44,107 bases of DNA, taken from contig JBIQHJ010000029.1 in assembly GCA_044508625.1 (NCBI GenBank), positions 1 to 44,107 of the forward strand, read 5' to 3'. Below the pieces are notes generated by a model. The model searched no databases. It worked only from the letters and a program-made list of their open reading frames with translations, and had not been told where the DNA came from. Below, piece by piece: positions 13,935 to 22,326 of this stretch; positions within the stretch are counted from its first letter, which is position 1, and the number at the start of each line of letters is the position of its first letter. A program made the translations under genes and the position numbers. Origin of the DNA: Castellaniella sp044508625 (lineage in GTDB: Bacteria > Pseudomonadota > Gammaproteobacteria > Burkholderiales > Burkholderiaceae_B).

Positions 13935-14670
13935 GCCCAAGCCCGATCTCGCCGCCCGCGCGGCCTGGCAGCGCTGGGAGATGGACTCGCTCGAGACCCT
14001 CAAGCCGCGCGCCGGGGCCCGCGAGCCCGAGCCCGGGGCCGCCGACTGGCTGCGCCAGCGCGCCGAGGCCCTGTCGCGGGCCCGCGAGCAGGGCCACTCC
14101 AAGGGCTACGAGGCGGGATTCGAGCAGGGCCGCCGCGAGGGGCGCGCGGAGGGCCTGGCGCGCGGACTCGAGGAGGGACGCCGGGCCGGCGAGCGCGAGG
14201 GTCGGGCGCTGGGCCTGCGCGCCGGACACGACGAGGGCGCCGAGGCGGCGCGCGAGCAGGTGCGCCGGCTCCAGGCGCTCGCCGATTCCTGCGCCCGCGC
14301 CCTGGAAACGCTGGAGGACGAGGTCGGCCAGGCCTTGATCTCTCTTGCCGTGCGCATCGCCGAGCAGGTCATGCGCACCAGCCTGCGCGACCACCCCAGC
14401 CAGATCCTCGAGCTGGTCGACGAGGTCCTGCGGACCCGGCCCGCGCAGGACTCGGCCCTGCAACTGCGCCTGCATCCCGAGGACGTCGAGCTGCTGGGGA
14501 CCTTCCTCGAGCAGGATCCCGAGGGCGCGCGTCCGCGCCTGGTGGCCGACGAGCGCATCACGCGCGGCGGCTGCGTCCTCGAGACCGCGCAGGGCGCGAT
14601 CGACGCCACCCTCGAGACGCGCTGGCGGCGCGTGATCGCGGCCCTGGGGCAGGCGCCCGGCAAGCCATGA
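13927..14670 (+). CDS. fliH: Flagellar export ATPase regulator FliH
   Basis: A 247-residue stator-like protein that binds and restrains the ATPase FliI. Between about residues 57 and 110 it has the glycine-repeat helix typical of FliH: 'GHSKGYEAGFEQGRREGRAE' and 'GLEEGRRAGEREGRALGLRA', with many GxxxG steps. The C-terminal domain follows: 'DEVGQALISLAVRIAEQVMR' and 'GGCVLETAQGAIDATLETRW'. It overlaps fliG by 8 bp and fliI by 4 bp. Confidence 0.95.
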   Translation: MSRPKPDLAARAAWQRWEMDSLETLKPRAGAREPEPGAADWLRQRAEALSRAREQGHSKGYEAGFEQGRREGRAEGLARGLEEGRRAGEREGRALGLRAGHDEGAEAAREQVRRLQALADSCARALETLEDEVGQALISLAVRIAEQVMRTSLRDHPSQILELVDEVLRTRPAQDSALQLRLHPEDVELLGTFLEQDPEGARPRLVADERITRGGCVLETAQGAIDATLETRWRRVIAALGQAPGKP

Positions 14671-16166
14671 ACGCGGCCCCCGCCCCATCGCCGCAAAGCG
14701 CCGGCGAGTCTCCCGACACCCTGCTGCAAAGCGCCGGCGCCCGCTGGCGCGCCCTGCTGCAGGCGGGCGAGCGGCGGGTCGGCGCCCGGCAACCCTGGCG
14801 CGCCAACGGACGGATCACGCGCGCCACCGGCCTGGTGCTCGAGGCCACCGGCCTGCAACTGGCGGTGGGCGCCGCCTGCCGGATCCAGATCTCGCCGGGC
14901 GGCGACCAATGGGCCGACGCCGAGGTCGTGGGATTCCACGCCCAGACGCTCTACCTCATGCCGCAGAGCGACATCACCGGCCTGCCGCCCGGCGCCCGGG
15001 TGGTGCCGGCGGAAACCCTGCTGCTCGACCGGCTGACGGTCCCCACGCACGCCTGGCAGGACGACCCGGCGCCGCCGGCCGACCAGTCCCGCCGCCTGCC
15101 GGTGGGCGCCGCCCTGCTGGGGCGGGTGCTGGACGGGGCCGGCCGCCCGCTGGACGGGCGCCCCCTGCCCCCCGGCCTCGACATGGCCCCGCTGACGGCG
15201 CGGCCCATCAATCCGCTGACGCGGGCCCCGGTCGATACGGTCCTGGACGTGGGCGTGCGCGCGATCAACGGTCTGCTCACCGTGGGCCGGGGCCAGCGCA
15301 TGGGCCTGTTCGCCGGCTCGGGCGTGGGCAAGAGCGTGCTGCTGGGCATGATGGCGCGCTACACCCAGGCCGACATCATCGTGGTGGGCCTGATCGGCGA
15401 ACGCGGCCGCGAGGTCAAGGAATTCATCGAGCACAACCTGGGCACCGACGGCCTGGCGCGCTCGGTGGTGGTGGCCGCCCCCGCGGACGTCTCGCCGCTG
15501 CTGCGGATGCAGGGCGCGGTCTACGCGACGCGGCTGGCGGAATATTTCCGCGACCAGGGCCGGCACGTCCTGCTGATCATGGATTCCCTGACGCGCTACG
15601 CCATGGCGCAGCGCGAGATCGCGCTGGCGATCGGCGAGCCGCCCGCCACCAAGGGCTATCCGCCCTCGGTGTTCGCGAAACTGCCCACGCTCGTCGAGCG
15701 CGCCGGCAACGGCGCGCCCTCGGCCACGCACGCGGCGGGCTCGATCACCGCCTTTTACACCGTGCTCACCGAGGGCGACGACCAGCAGGACCCGATCGCG
15801 GACTCGGCCCGCGCCATCCTGGACGGCCACATCGTGCTCTCGCGCAGCCTGGCCGAGTCGGGCCACTACCCCGCCATCGACATCGAGGCCTCGATCTCGC
15901 GCGTGATGTCGGCCATCGTGCCGCCCGAGCAGTTCCGTCTCGTCCACCAGTTCAAGCGCATGCTGTCGCGCTACCAGCGCAACCGCGACCTGATCGCCGT
16001 GGGCGCGTACGTCCCCGGCAACGATCCGGAAGTCGACCGGGCCATCGAGCGCTATCCCTGGCTCGAAGGCTACCTGCAGCAGGGCATCGAGGCCCGGATC
16101 GACTACGCGGGCGCCGCCGGCGCCCTGGCGGGCGTGATGGGCCAGGAGGCCGGCCATGTCCAGTGA
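14667..16166 (+). CDS. fliI: Flagellum-specific ATPase FliI
   Basis: A 499-residue ATPase, related to the F1 beta subunit, that powers unloading of export substrates at the gate. Walker A is at residues 217-223 (GSGVGKS), Walker B in 'HVLLIMDSLTRYAMAQREIA', and the catalytic glutamate in 'GLIGERGREVKEF'. 'GYPPSVFAKLPTLVERAGN' is also typical. The N-terminal part, residues 1 to about 50, is Ala-rich and longer than in E. coli FliI (457 residues). It overlaps fliH by 4 bp and fliJ by 11 bp. Confidence 0.98.
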   Translation: MNAAPAPSPQSAGESPDTLLQSAGARWRALLQAGERRVGARQPWRANGRITRATGLVLEATGLQLAVGAACRIQISPGGDQWADAEVVGFHAQTLYLMPQSDITGLPPGARVVPAETLLLDRLTVPTHAWQDDPAPPADQSRRLPVGAALLGRVLDGAGRPLDGRPLPPGLDMAPLTARPINPLTRAPVDTVLDVGVRAINGLLTVGRGQRMGLFAGSGVGKSVLLGMMARYTQADIIVVGLIGERGREVKEFIEHNLGTDGLARSVVVAAPADVSPLLRMQGAVYATRLAEYFRDQGRHVLLIMDSLTRYAMAQREIALAIGEPPATKGYPPSVFAKLPTLVERAGNGAPSATHAAGSITAFYTVLTEGDDQQDPIADSARAILDGHIVLSRSLAESGHYPAIDIEASISRVMSAIVPPEQFRLVHQFKRMLSRYQRNRDLIAVGAYVPGNDPEVDRAIERYPWLEGYLQQGIEARIDYAGAAGALAGVMGQEAGHVQ

Positions 16167-16608
16167 CCGCGCGCCGCTGGCGGTGCTCATAGAACTGTCC
16201 CGCGGCCGGGTCGAGGAAGCCGGGCGGCTGCTCGCCGAGCTCGACGCCCAGCGCCGCCAGGCCCAGGGCCAGCTCGACACCCTGGACGGCTACCGCAGCG
16301 ACTACGCCAGGCGCCTGCAGGCCAGCACGCGGGACGGGGTAACGGCCTCGAATTACCACAACTTTAGGCGGTTTATCGCCACTTTGGACGAAGCCATTTC
16401 CCAGCAAAATAAGATCATCGCCCAGATCGACACCCGTCTCGATGCCGGGCGCCAGCGATGGCACGCCGAAAAGCGCCGGCTCAGTTCCTACGAGGCCCTC
16501 AAGGCCCGCCAGGACCGCCAGGCCCGGTACCACGAGCAGCGCCTCGAGCAGCGCCTCAGCGACGAGCTCTCGGCAGGCCTGCACCGACGCGCCCGGCGTC
16601 CCCATTGA
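16156..16608 (+). CDS. fliJ: Flagellar export protein FliJ
   Basis: A 150-residue protein predicted to be one long helical hairpin: 'RVEEAGRLLAELDAQRRQAQ', 'QLDTLDGYRSDYARRLQAS' and 'WHAEKRRLSSYEALKARQDR'. FliJ sits in the FliI hexamer like the gamma subunit of F1 and recycles chaperones. The middle stretch near 16345-16400 ('NYHNFRRFIATLDEAISQQN') has clearly lower GC than its surroundings. It starts inside fliI (11-bp overlap); fliK follows after 14 bp. Confidence 0.93.
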   Translation: MSSDRAPLAVLIELSRGRVEEAGRLLAELDAQRRQAQGQLDTLDGYRSDYARRLQASTRDGVTASNYHNFRRFIATLDEAISQQNKIIAQIDTRLDAGRQRWHAEKRRLSSYEALKARQDRQARYHEQRLEQRLSDELSAGLHRRARRPH

Positions 16609-16622
16609 TTCGGAAACCAGCG

Positions 16623-17876
16623 ATGAACGTGCCCCTGATACCCTCCGCCGCTCCCGGCGCCCAGATCCCCGGTTCCGCGGGGCGGGGGACGGACACGGCC
16701 GATCCTTCCGGGTTTTCCGACGCCCTCTCCCGGCAGCGCGAGCCGCTGCGCGGCGCGGACCGGACGGCGCGCGGCCCCGAGGGTGCATCCCGCAAGGGCG
16801 CGGACACGGCCAAGGACACGCGGCGCCCGCCGACACCCGAGGAAACCCTCGCGCTGCTCGCCGCGGGCGCCACCCTGCCGCTCATGGGCGCCGCGCAGGC
16901 GGCGCCGGCCGGCGAGGCGCAAGGGGACGGCGGCCCGGCGCGGCGCGCCTTGCCGGCCACGGCATCCGCCGACGGGGCGGCGTCGGCCGCGCGCGACACG
17001 CGGGCGCCCCTGCGCGCCGATCCGGGCGCGGCCCTCGCGGGCTCGCCGGATGCCGCCGGCCGCGGCACGCGCGAGGTCCTCCCCGGCGACACGCCCGCGA
17101 CGCGGTTGGACGGGCCCGCGGCCACGGGCCTCGCGGCGGCCAGGCCCGATCCGCGAGGCGCCGCCGCGTCCCATGGCGGCGGGCGCGGGGCCGACGACAC
17201 GGCGACCGCGACGCCCACGGGGGGGCTCCTCGCGGGCATCCAGGCGGCGACGGCCTCGCCGGTCTCCGCCGCGGCCCCCGCACCCTCCACGCACGCCCCG
17301 GGCGCCGATCTCGAGTCCGCCATGGCGCAGCTCGCCGCGGCTCCCCCGCAGGCCGCCCTCGCCGGCGCGGCCGGGACGGACGCGGGTCCCGCGCCGGCCG
17401 CCACCCGCGCGGTGGCCACGCCCCTCGGCGATCCGGCCTGGCCCGCGGACTTCGGCCGCCAGGTCCTGTCCCTCGCCCGGGATGGCCGCGGCGGCGCGCA
17501 AACGGCCGAGCTGCGCCTCAATCCGCCCGAGCTCGGGCCGGTGCGCATCGTGCTGCACATCAGCGACTCGGTGGCGCAGGCGCTGTTCGTCTCGCCGCAT
17601 GCGCCGGTGCGCCATGCCCTCGAAAACGCCCTGCCCCAGCTCCAGCAGCAACTGGCCCAGGCGGGCCTGTCGCTCGGCCAGGCCGACGTGAGCGACCAGC
17701 AGCCCGGCCAGCAGCAGGCCTTCGCCCAGGCCGGGTCCCAGGGCCGCGGGGATGCGGGCGCCGCGGTCTTCTCGCTGGACGGCGCGGCCTCGCCGCCGGC
17801 CATGCCCACGCCTCCGGACACCGCCCAGCGCCGCGCGGGCCGCATGCCCGACGCCCTGGTCGATACCTTTGCCTAG
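16623..17876 (+). CDS. fliK: Hook-length control protein FliK (main copy)
   Basis: A 417-residue secreted ruler. Residues 1 to about 290 are Ala/Pro/Gly-rich and disordered. The C-terminal substrate-switch domain is clear: 'GGAQTAELRLNPPELGPVRI', 'VSPHAPVRHALENALPQLQQ' and 'QAGLSLGQADVSDQQPGQQQ'. I start at ATG 16623 (MNVPLIPSAAPG), 14 bp after fliJ; the longer upstream frame lies within fliJ. A second FliK-like gene lies at 8849-10210. This copy keeps the family motif LNPPELG, which the other lacks. Confidence 0.93.
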   Translation: MNVPLIPSAAPGAQIPGSAGRGTDTADPSGFSDALSRQREPLRGADRTARGPEGASRKGADTAKDTRRPPTPEETLALLAAGATLPLMGAAQAAPAGEAQGDGGPARRALPATASADGAASAARDTRAPLRADPGAALAGSPDAAGRGTREVLPGDTPATRLDGPAATGLAAARPDPRGAAASHGGGRGADDTATATPTGGLLAGIQAATASPVSAAAPAPSTHAPGADLESAMAQLAAAPPQAALAGAAGTDAGPAPAATRAVATPLGDPAWPADFGRQVLSLARDGRGGAQTAELRLNPPELGPVRIVLHISDSVAQALFVSPHAPVRHALENALPQLQQQLAQAGLSLGQADVSDQQPGQQQAFAQAGSQGRGDAGAAVFSLDGAASPPAMPTPPDTAQRRAGRMPDALVDTFA

Positions 17877-17995
17877 CGTCATGTCCACCAGATACGCGTC
17901 CATCGCTCCGAATGCACGCGGGCCGGCTACAATTCCCCAGGCGCCCGGTACCCGGCGCCCAAGCCCGCCCCCCATCCACTCGCTCGTCCGGAATC
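17877..17995 (+). promoter_or_regulatory. fliK-fliL gap with a candidate internal promoter
   Basis: A TACAAT -10 box (17928-17933) lies 62 bp before fliL; no good -35 is seen. Next to it GGCGCC (17939-17944) and GGCGCC (17954-17959) flank 9 bases and can form a small stem. This gap could restart transcription for fliL-fliR. Confidence 0.4.
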
Positions 17996-18448
17996 ATGCT
18001 CAGGCTCCTGAAACTAGTCCTCATGCTGGTCATCGTCGTGGGCGCCACCATAGGCGCCACGATGCTGTTCATGTCCAGGCAGGGGGGCGAACCCTCCGCC
18101 GCGGCAAACACCGCATCGACCGAGCCGCCGCCCCCGCCGATCTTCGCCGAGCTCGCGCCCTTCACCGTCACGCTGTATGGCGAGACGCGCAACCGCATCC
18201 TCTACGCGGGCGTCACCCTGCGCCTGGCCGACCAGGCCTCGCGCAAGATCATCGAGGACTACATGCCCGAGGTGCGTGACCGCGCGCTCAAGGTGCTGTC
18301 CAGCCAGGACATCGCCCGCGTCCAATCGCCCGAGGGCCAGCAGATACTGGCCGACGCCCTGCGCGCCGCGCTCGAGCGGCCCTTCGCGCCGCAGCCGGCG
18401 GGCCCGCACATCGCCGACGTCCTGTTCACCGCCTTCGTGGTGCAGTAA
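17996..18448 (+). CDS. fliL: Flagellar basal body protein FliL
   Basis: A 150-residue protein with one N-terminal membrane helix ('LLKLVLMLVIVVGATIGATM', residues 4-23) and a periplasmic domain, which supports the stator. 'FTVTLYGETRNRILYAGVTL' and the ending 'GPHIADVLFTAFVVQ' are typical. The ATG at 17996 follows CCGGAA; upstream in-frame ATGs lie inside fliK. Its TAA overlaps the fliM ATG by one base. Confidence 0.94.
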   Translation: MLRLLKLVLMLVIVVGATIGATMLFMSRQGGEPSAAANTASTEPPPPPIFAELAPFTVTLYGETRNRILYAGVTLRLADQASRKIIEDYMPEVRDRALKVLSSQDIARVQSPEGQQILADALRAALERPFAPQPAGPHIADVLFTAFVVQ

Positions 18449-19461
18449 TGCCGTACCAGAGCCTGCTATCCCAGGACGAGGTCGATGCCCTGCTGGCGGG
18501 CGTCACCGGCGAGGAGTCGGCATCGGCCGAGTCTCCCGCCGACGAGCGGGGCGGGGTCCGGGCCTATGACCTGACCTCGCCGGACCGCGTCGTGCGTCAC
18601 CGGATGCAGACGCTGGAGCTCATCAACGAGCGTTTCGCGCGGCGGCTGCGCTCGATGTTCTTCAGCTTCATGCGGCGCAACGCGGACATCACCGTCAACG
18701 CGATCCGCATCCAGAAATACTCCGAATTCGAGCGCAACCTGCCCGTCCCCAGCAACCTCAACATGGTGGCCTTCAAGCCGCTGCGCGGCGCCTCGCTGTT
18801 CACCTTCGACCCCAACCTGGTGTTCCTGGTGATCGACAGCCTGTTCGGCGGCCACGGCCGCTACAGCACGCGCGTCGAGGGGCGCGACTTCACCGTCACC
18901 GAGCAGCGCATCATCCGGCGCCTGCTCGCCCTGACGCTGGAATGCTACGGCGAGGCCTGGGAAAACGTCTATCCGATCGAGTTCGAATACATCCGCTCCG
19001 AGATGCACACCAAGTTCGCCAGCATCAGCAGCGGCAACGACATCGTGGTGGTCTCCTCGTTCAACATCGAGCTGGGCAGCGCCGGCGGCAAGCTCAACAT
19101 CTGCCTGCCCTACTCGATGATCGAGCCCGTGCGCGACCTGCTCACCCGCCCGCTGCAGCAGGCGGCCTCGGACTCGATCGACCGGCGCTGGACGCAGCAG
19201 CTCTCGCGCGAGGTGCGCAGCGCCGAGGTCGAGCTGACCGCCGAGTTCGCCCAGATCGAGACCTCCATCGGCGAGCTGCTCCGGCTGCGCGCGGGCGACG
19301 TGCTGCCGATCGCCGTTTCGCCCAGGATCACCGCGAGCGTCGGCGGGGTGCCCGTGCTGGAATGCGGATACGGCACCTTCAACGGCCGCTACGCCCTGCG
19401 GGTGAACAGGGTCCTGGCGTCTCCCCCCCCGGAATCCCCGTCATCAGGCCAAGGAACATGA
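18448..19461 (+). CDS. fliM: Flagellar motor switch protein FliM
   Basis: A 337-residue C-ring protein. The N-terminal 'LSQDEVDALLAGVTG' (residues 7-21) is the segment that binds phosphorylated CheY and so sets rotation direction. The middle domain contains 'FSFMRRNADITVNAIRIQKY' and 'FDPNLVFLVIDSLFGGHGRY', with the GGXG motif that contacts FliG. The C-terminal domain resembles FliN. cheY and cheZ are at the right end of the window. It overlaps fliN by 4 bp (ATGA). Confidence 0.98.
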   Translation: MPYQSLLSQDEVDALLAGVTGEESASAESPADERGGVRAYDLTSPDRVVRHRMQTLELINERFARRLRSMFFSFMRRNADITVNAIRIQKYSEFERNLPVPSNLNMVAFKPLRGASLFTFDPNLVFLVIDSLFGGHGRYSTRVEGRDFTVTEQRIIRRLLALTLECYGEAWENVYPIEFEYIRSEMHTKFASISSGNDIVVVSSFNIELGSAGGKLNICLPYSMIEPVRDLLTRPLQQAASDSIDRRWTQQLSREVRSAEVELTAEFAQIETSIGELLRLRAGDVLPIAVSPRITASVGGVPVLECGYGTFNGRYALRVNRVLASPPPESPSSGQGT

Positions 19462-19973
19462 CCGACCCCAGCGACAAGGACACGCAGGATCCGAACCTGC
19501 CCGCCTCCCAGAGCACCACCGACGACGATTGGGCGGCCGCCCTGGCCGAGCAGCAGTCCGCCCACGACCAGCCCACGCAGGCCGCGGGCCTGTCGCAGGA
19601 GGACGACTGGGCCGCGGCGCTCGCCGAGCAGACCGCCGCCTCCACGCCCCGGCCCGCGGCCGCCCAGGTGTTCCAGCCCTTGACGAGCCAGGGCGCGAGC
19701 GCCGACAGCGACATCGACATGATCATGGACATCCCGGTCCAGCTCTCGGTCGAGCTGGGCCGCACGCGCCTGACGATCAAGAACATCCTGCAACTGGGGC
19801 AAGGCTCGGTGGTCGAGCTCGACGGCCTGGCCGGCGAGCCCATGGACGTCTACGTCAACGGCTACCTGATCGCCCAGGGCGAGGTCGTGGCCGTCGAGGA
19901 CAAGTACGGGATCCGCATCACCGACATCATCACCCCGTCGGACCGCATCGCGCGGCTCAACAACCGCCGCTAG
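19458..19973 (+). CDS. fliN: Flagellar motor switch protein FliN, with duplicated N-terminal motif
   Basis: A 171-residue protein, longer than the 137 of E. coli. The C-terminal domain (about 85-171) is standard: 'IMDIPVQLSVELGRTRLTIK', 'LGQGSVVELDGLAGEPMDVY' and 'VEDKYGIRITDIITPSDRIA'. The N-terminal motif DDDWAAALAEQ (22-32) occurs again as EDDWAAALAEQ (48-58), 26 residues apart; E. coli FliN has one such motif (DDLWAEALSEQ). The extra length comes mainly from this duplication. It builds the bottom of the C ring and docks the FliH-FliI complex. fliO follows after 14 bp. Confidence 0.97.
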   Translation: MTDPSDKDTQDPNLPASQSTTDDDWAAALAEQQSAHDQPTQAAGLSQEDDWAAALAEQTAASTPRPAAAQVFQPLTSQGASADSDIDMIMDIPVQLSVELGRTRLTIKNILQLGQGSVVELDGLAGEPMDVYVNGYLIAQGEVVAVEDKYGIRITDIITPSDRIARLNNRR

Positions 19974-19987
19974 GGCCGGCGCCGACC

Positions 19988-20314
19988 ATGGACCAGCCCG
20001 ACATCCTGCGCGTCACGGCGAGCCTGCTGCTGATCGTCGGGCTGCTGTTCGCGCTCGCCTGGGTCGCGCGGCGCGGCGGCTGGCTGCGCACGGCGGCCGG
20101 CCGCGGCGGGCTCAGGATCTCGGCCATGCAGCGCCTGGGGGCGCGCGCCTCGCTCGCCATCGTCGAGGTCGAGGACGCCCGCCTGGTACTCGGGATCACC
20201 GCCCAGCAGATCACGCTGCTGCACACCCTGCCGCCCGCCGCGGGCGCGGACGGGACGACGGGCCGCGACCGGGCTTTTTCCGACACGCTCGATCAGGCGG
20301 TCTCGAGGCGCTGA
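19988..20314 (+). CDS. fliO: Flagellar export protein FliO
   Basis: A 108-residue protein with a membrane helix at residues 8-28 ('RVTASLLLIVGLLFALAWVA') and a small cytoplasmic domain: 'ISAMQRLGARASLAIVEVED' and 'LVLGITAQQITLLHTLP'. FliO helps assemble the FliP ring. The start follows fliN by 14 bp, and its TGA overlaps the fliP ATG by one base. Confidence 0.92.
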   Translation: MDQPDILRVTASLLLIVGLLFALAWVARRGGWLRTAAGRGGLRISAMQRLGARASLAIVEVEDARLVLGITAQQITLLHTLPPAAGADGTTGRDRAFSDTLDQAVSRR

Positions 20315-21150
20315 TGAGCATTCCGGCGGGTTCACCGCGGCGCTTCGCGACGAGGCGGCCCATCCCGGCGCGCAGGCTGCCGGGGCCGCGGACGCGGCTG
20401 CCGTCGTGGCTGCCCTGGCTGCTGTCCGGCGCCCTGCTGGCCGCCTTCTGGCCCGGCGCGGCCCTCGCCCAGGCCACCCTGCCCGCCCTCACCGTCACGC
20501 CGGGCGCGGGCGGCGCCCAGACCTGGTCGCTGAGCATCCAGACGCTGGTCATGCTGACCATGCTGTCGTTCCTGCCGGCCGCCCTGCTGATGATGACCGG
20601 CTTCACACGCATCATCATCGTGCTCGGGCTGCTGCGCAACGCGCTGGGCACGGGCGTTTCCCCGCCCAACTCGGTGCTGGTGGGGCTGGCGCTGTTCCTG
20701 ACTTTCTTTGCCATGTCGCCGGTGTTCGACCAGATCTACGCCCAGGCCTACCAGCCGCTGAGCCGCGACGAGATCACCTTCGAGCAGGCGGTCGAGCGCG
20801 GCGCGGGGCCGCTGCGCACCTTCATGCTGCACCAGACGCGCGAGGCCGACCTGGCGATGTTCGCCGAGATGGCGAACGCCGGGCCGCTGGAGTCCGCGCA
20901 GGCGGTGCCCATGCGCGTGCTGGTCCCCGCCTTCGTCACCAGCGAGCTCAAGACCGCCTTCCAGATCGGCTTCACGATCTTCATCCCCTTCCTGATCATC
21001 GACCTGGTGGTCGCCAGCCTGCTGATGGCGCTGGGGATGATGATGGTCCCTCCGGTCACGATCTCGCTGCCCTTCAAGCTCATGCTGTTCGTGCTGGCCG
21101 ACGGCTGGCACCTGCTGCTGGGCTCGCTCGCCCGCAGCTTCTACCAGTAG
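20314..21150 (+). CDS. fliP: Flagellar export gate protein FliP
   Basis: A 278-residue membrane protein forming, with FliQ and FliR, the export gate. An unusually basic N-terminal stretch (about residues 1-30) precedes the cleaved signal peptide that ends near 'GAALAQATLP' (about residue 52). Family motifs: 'MLTMLSFLPAALLMMTGFTR', 'LFLTFFAMSPVFDQIYAQAY' and 'FQIGFTIFIPFLIIDLVVAS'. The ATG is coupled to the fliO stop. fliQ follows after 10 bp with a full AGGAGG site. Confidence 0.97.
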   Translation: MSIPAGSPRRFATRRPIPARRLPGPRTRLPSWLPWLLSGALLAAFWPGAALAQATLPALTVTPGAGGAQTWSLSIQTLVMLTMLSFLPAALLMMTGFTRIIIVLGLLRNALGTGVSPPNSVLVGLALFLTFFAMSPVFDQIYAQAYQPLSRDEITFEQAVERGAGPLRTFMLHQTREADLAMFAEMANAGPLESAQAVPMRVLVPAFVTSELKTAFQIGFTIFIPFLIIDLVVASLLMALGMMMVPPVTISLPFKLMLFVLADGWHLLLGSLARSFYQ

Positions 21151-21160
21151 GAGGCCGTCC

Positions 21161-21430
21161 ATGACGCCGGAAACCGTGATGTCGATGACCTACCAGGCGC
21201 TGCGCGTGGCCCTGTCCATGGCCGGGCCGCTGCTGCTCGTGACCCTGCTGGTCGGCCTGGTGATCAGCATCTTCCAGGCCGCCACGCAGATCAACGAGAT
21301 GACGCTGTCGTTCATCCCAAAGCTGCTGGCGGTGGGCGCCACGCTGGTGCTGCTGGGCCCCTGGCTGATCAGCACGATGGTGGACTACATCCGGACGCTG
21401 CTGGAATCGATCCCGGGCCTGGCCGGCTGA
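21161..21430 (+). CDS. fliQ: Flagellar export gate protein FliQ
   Basis: An 89-residue protein of two membrane helices. 'GPLLLVTLLVGLVISIFQAA' and 'TQINEMTLSFIPKLLAVGAT' match the family almost residue by residue. AGGAGG ends 6 bases before the ATG. fliR follows after 96 bp. Confidence 0.97.
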   Translation: MTPETVMSMTYQALRVALSMAGPLLLVTLLVGLVISIFQAATQINEMTLSFIPKLLAVGATLVLLGPWLISTMVDYIRTLLESIPGLAG

Positions 21431-21526
21431 ACGTGGCCTCGGGAACGGCGCCGGCCGGTCCGGACGCCCGGTCCCCCACCGCGCCGGACACGAGCCCCAC
21501 CCAAGCGAACAGGACGCCAGCACGCC

Positions 21527-22312
21527 ATGATCCAGTTCACCGCCGACCAGCTCTACGCCTGGATCAACGGCTTCCTGTGGCCGCTGTTCCGGATCGCGGG
21601 CCTGGTGGCGATGGCGCCGATCTTCGGCGAGTCCTCGATTCCGCTGCGGCTCAAGATCGGGCTGTCCATCCTGTGCGCCCTGGTCGCCGCGCCGCTGCTG
21701 GGCCCCATGCCGGACATTCCCGCGGGGTCCTTCCAGGGCCTGCTGATCGCCGCCCAGCAGGTGCTGATCGGCATCGCGCTGGGCCTGTGCATGCGGCTGA
21801 TCTTCACCGCGACGATGATGGCGGGCGAGTTCGTGGGGCTGCAGATGGGGCTGGCCTTCGCCTCGTTCTTCGATCCGGCCACGGGCGCCAACACGGCGGT
21901 GCTCTCGCGCCTGCTCAACCTGCTGGCCATGCTGGTGTTCCTCGCATTCGACGGCCACCTGCTGATGCTCGACGGGCTGGTGCGCACCTTCGAGATCCTG
22001 CCCGTGGGCGCGCCGCTCGACCCCAATGGCTGGGGCGCGCTGCTGGAATGGAGCGGCCAGCTCTGGATCTCGGGCATGCTGCTCGCCCTGCCGCTGATCA
22101 TCGTGCTGCTGACCATCAACCTCGCCCTGGGCATCCTCAACCGGACGGCGCAGCAACTGTCGGTGTTCGCCGTGGGCTTTCCCATCACGCTCACGACCGG
22201 TCTGGTGGTGCTGGCCATCGTCCTGCCGCAGACCTCGGGATTCCTGTCGCGGCTTTTCGAGGACGGCTACCAGGCCATGGCGCAGATCGCGCGCGCGCTT
22301 GCCGGGATGTAG
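21527..22312 (+). CDS. fliR: Flagellar export gate protein FliR
   Basis: A 261-residue polytopic membrane protein and last gene of the fliF-R run. 'IFGESSIPLRLKIGLSILCA', 'FVGLQMGLAFASFFDPATGA' and 'FPITLTTGLVVLAIVLPQTS' are family features. The 96-bp gap before it holds no gene. It ends 14 bp from the convergent lipoprotein gene, with no clear terminator between them. Confidence 0.96.
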   Translation: MIQFTADQLYAWINGFLWPLFRIAGLVAMAPIFGESSIPLRLKIGLSILCALVAAPLLGPMPDIPAGSFQGLLIAAQQVLIGIALGLCMRLIFTATMMAGEFVGLQMGLAFASFFDPATGANTAVLSRLLNLLAMLVFLAFDGHLLMLDGLVRTFEILPVGAPLDPNGWGALLEWSGQLWISGMLLALPLIIVLLTINLALGILNRTAQQLSVFAVGFPITLTTGLVVLAIVLPQTSGFLSRLFEDGYQAMAQIARALAGM

Positions 22313-22326
22313 GGGCTGGGACGCGC

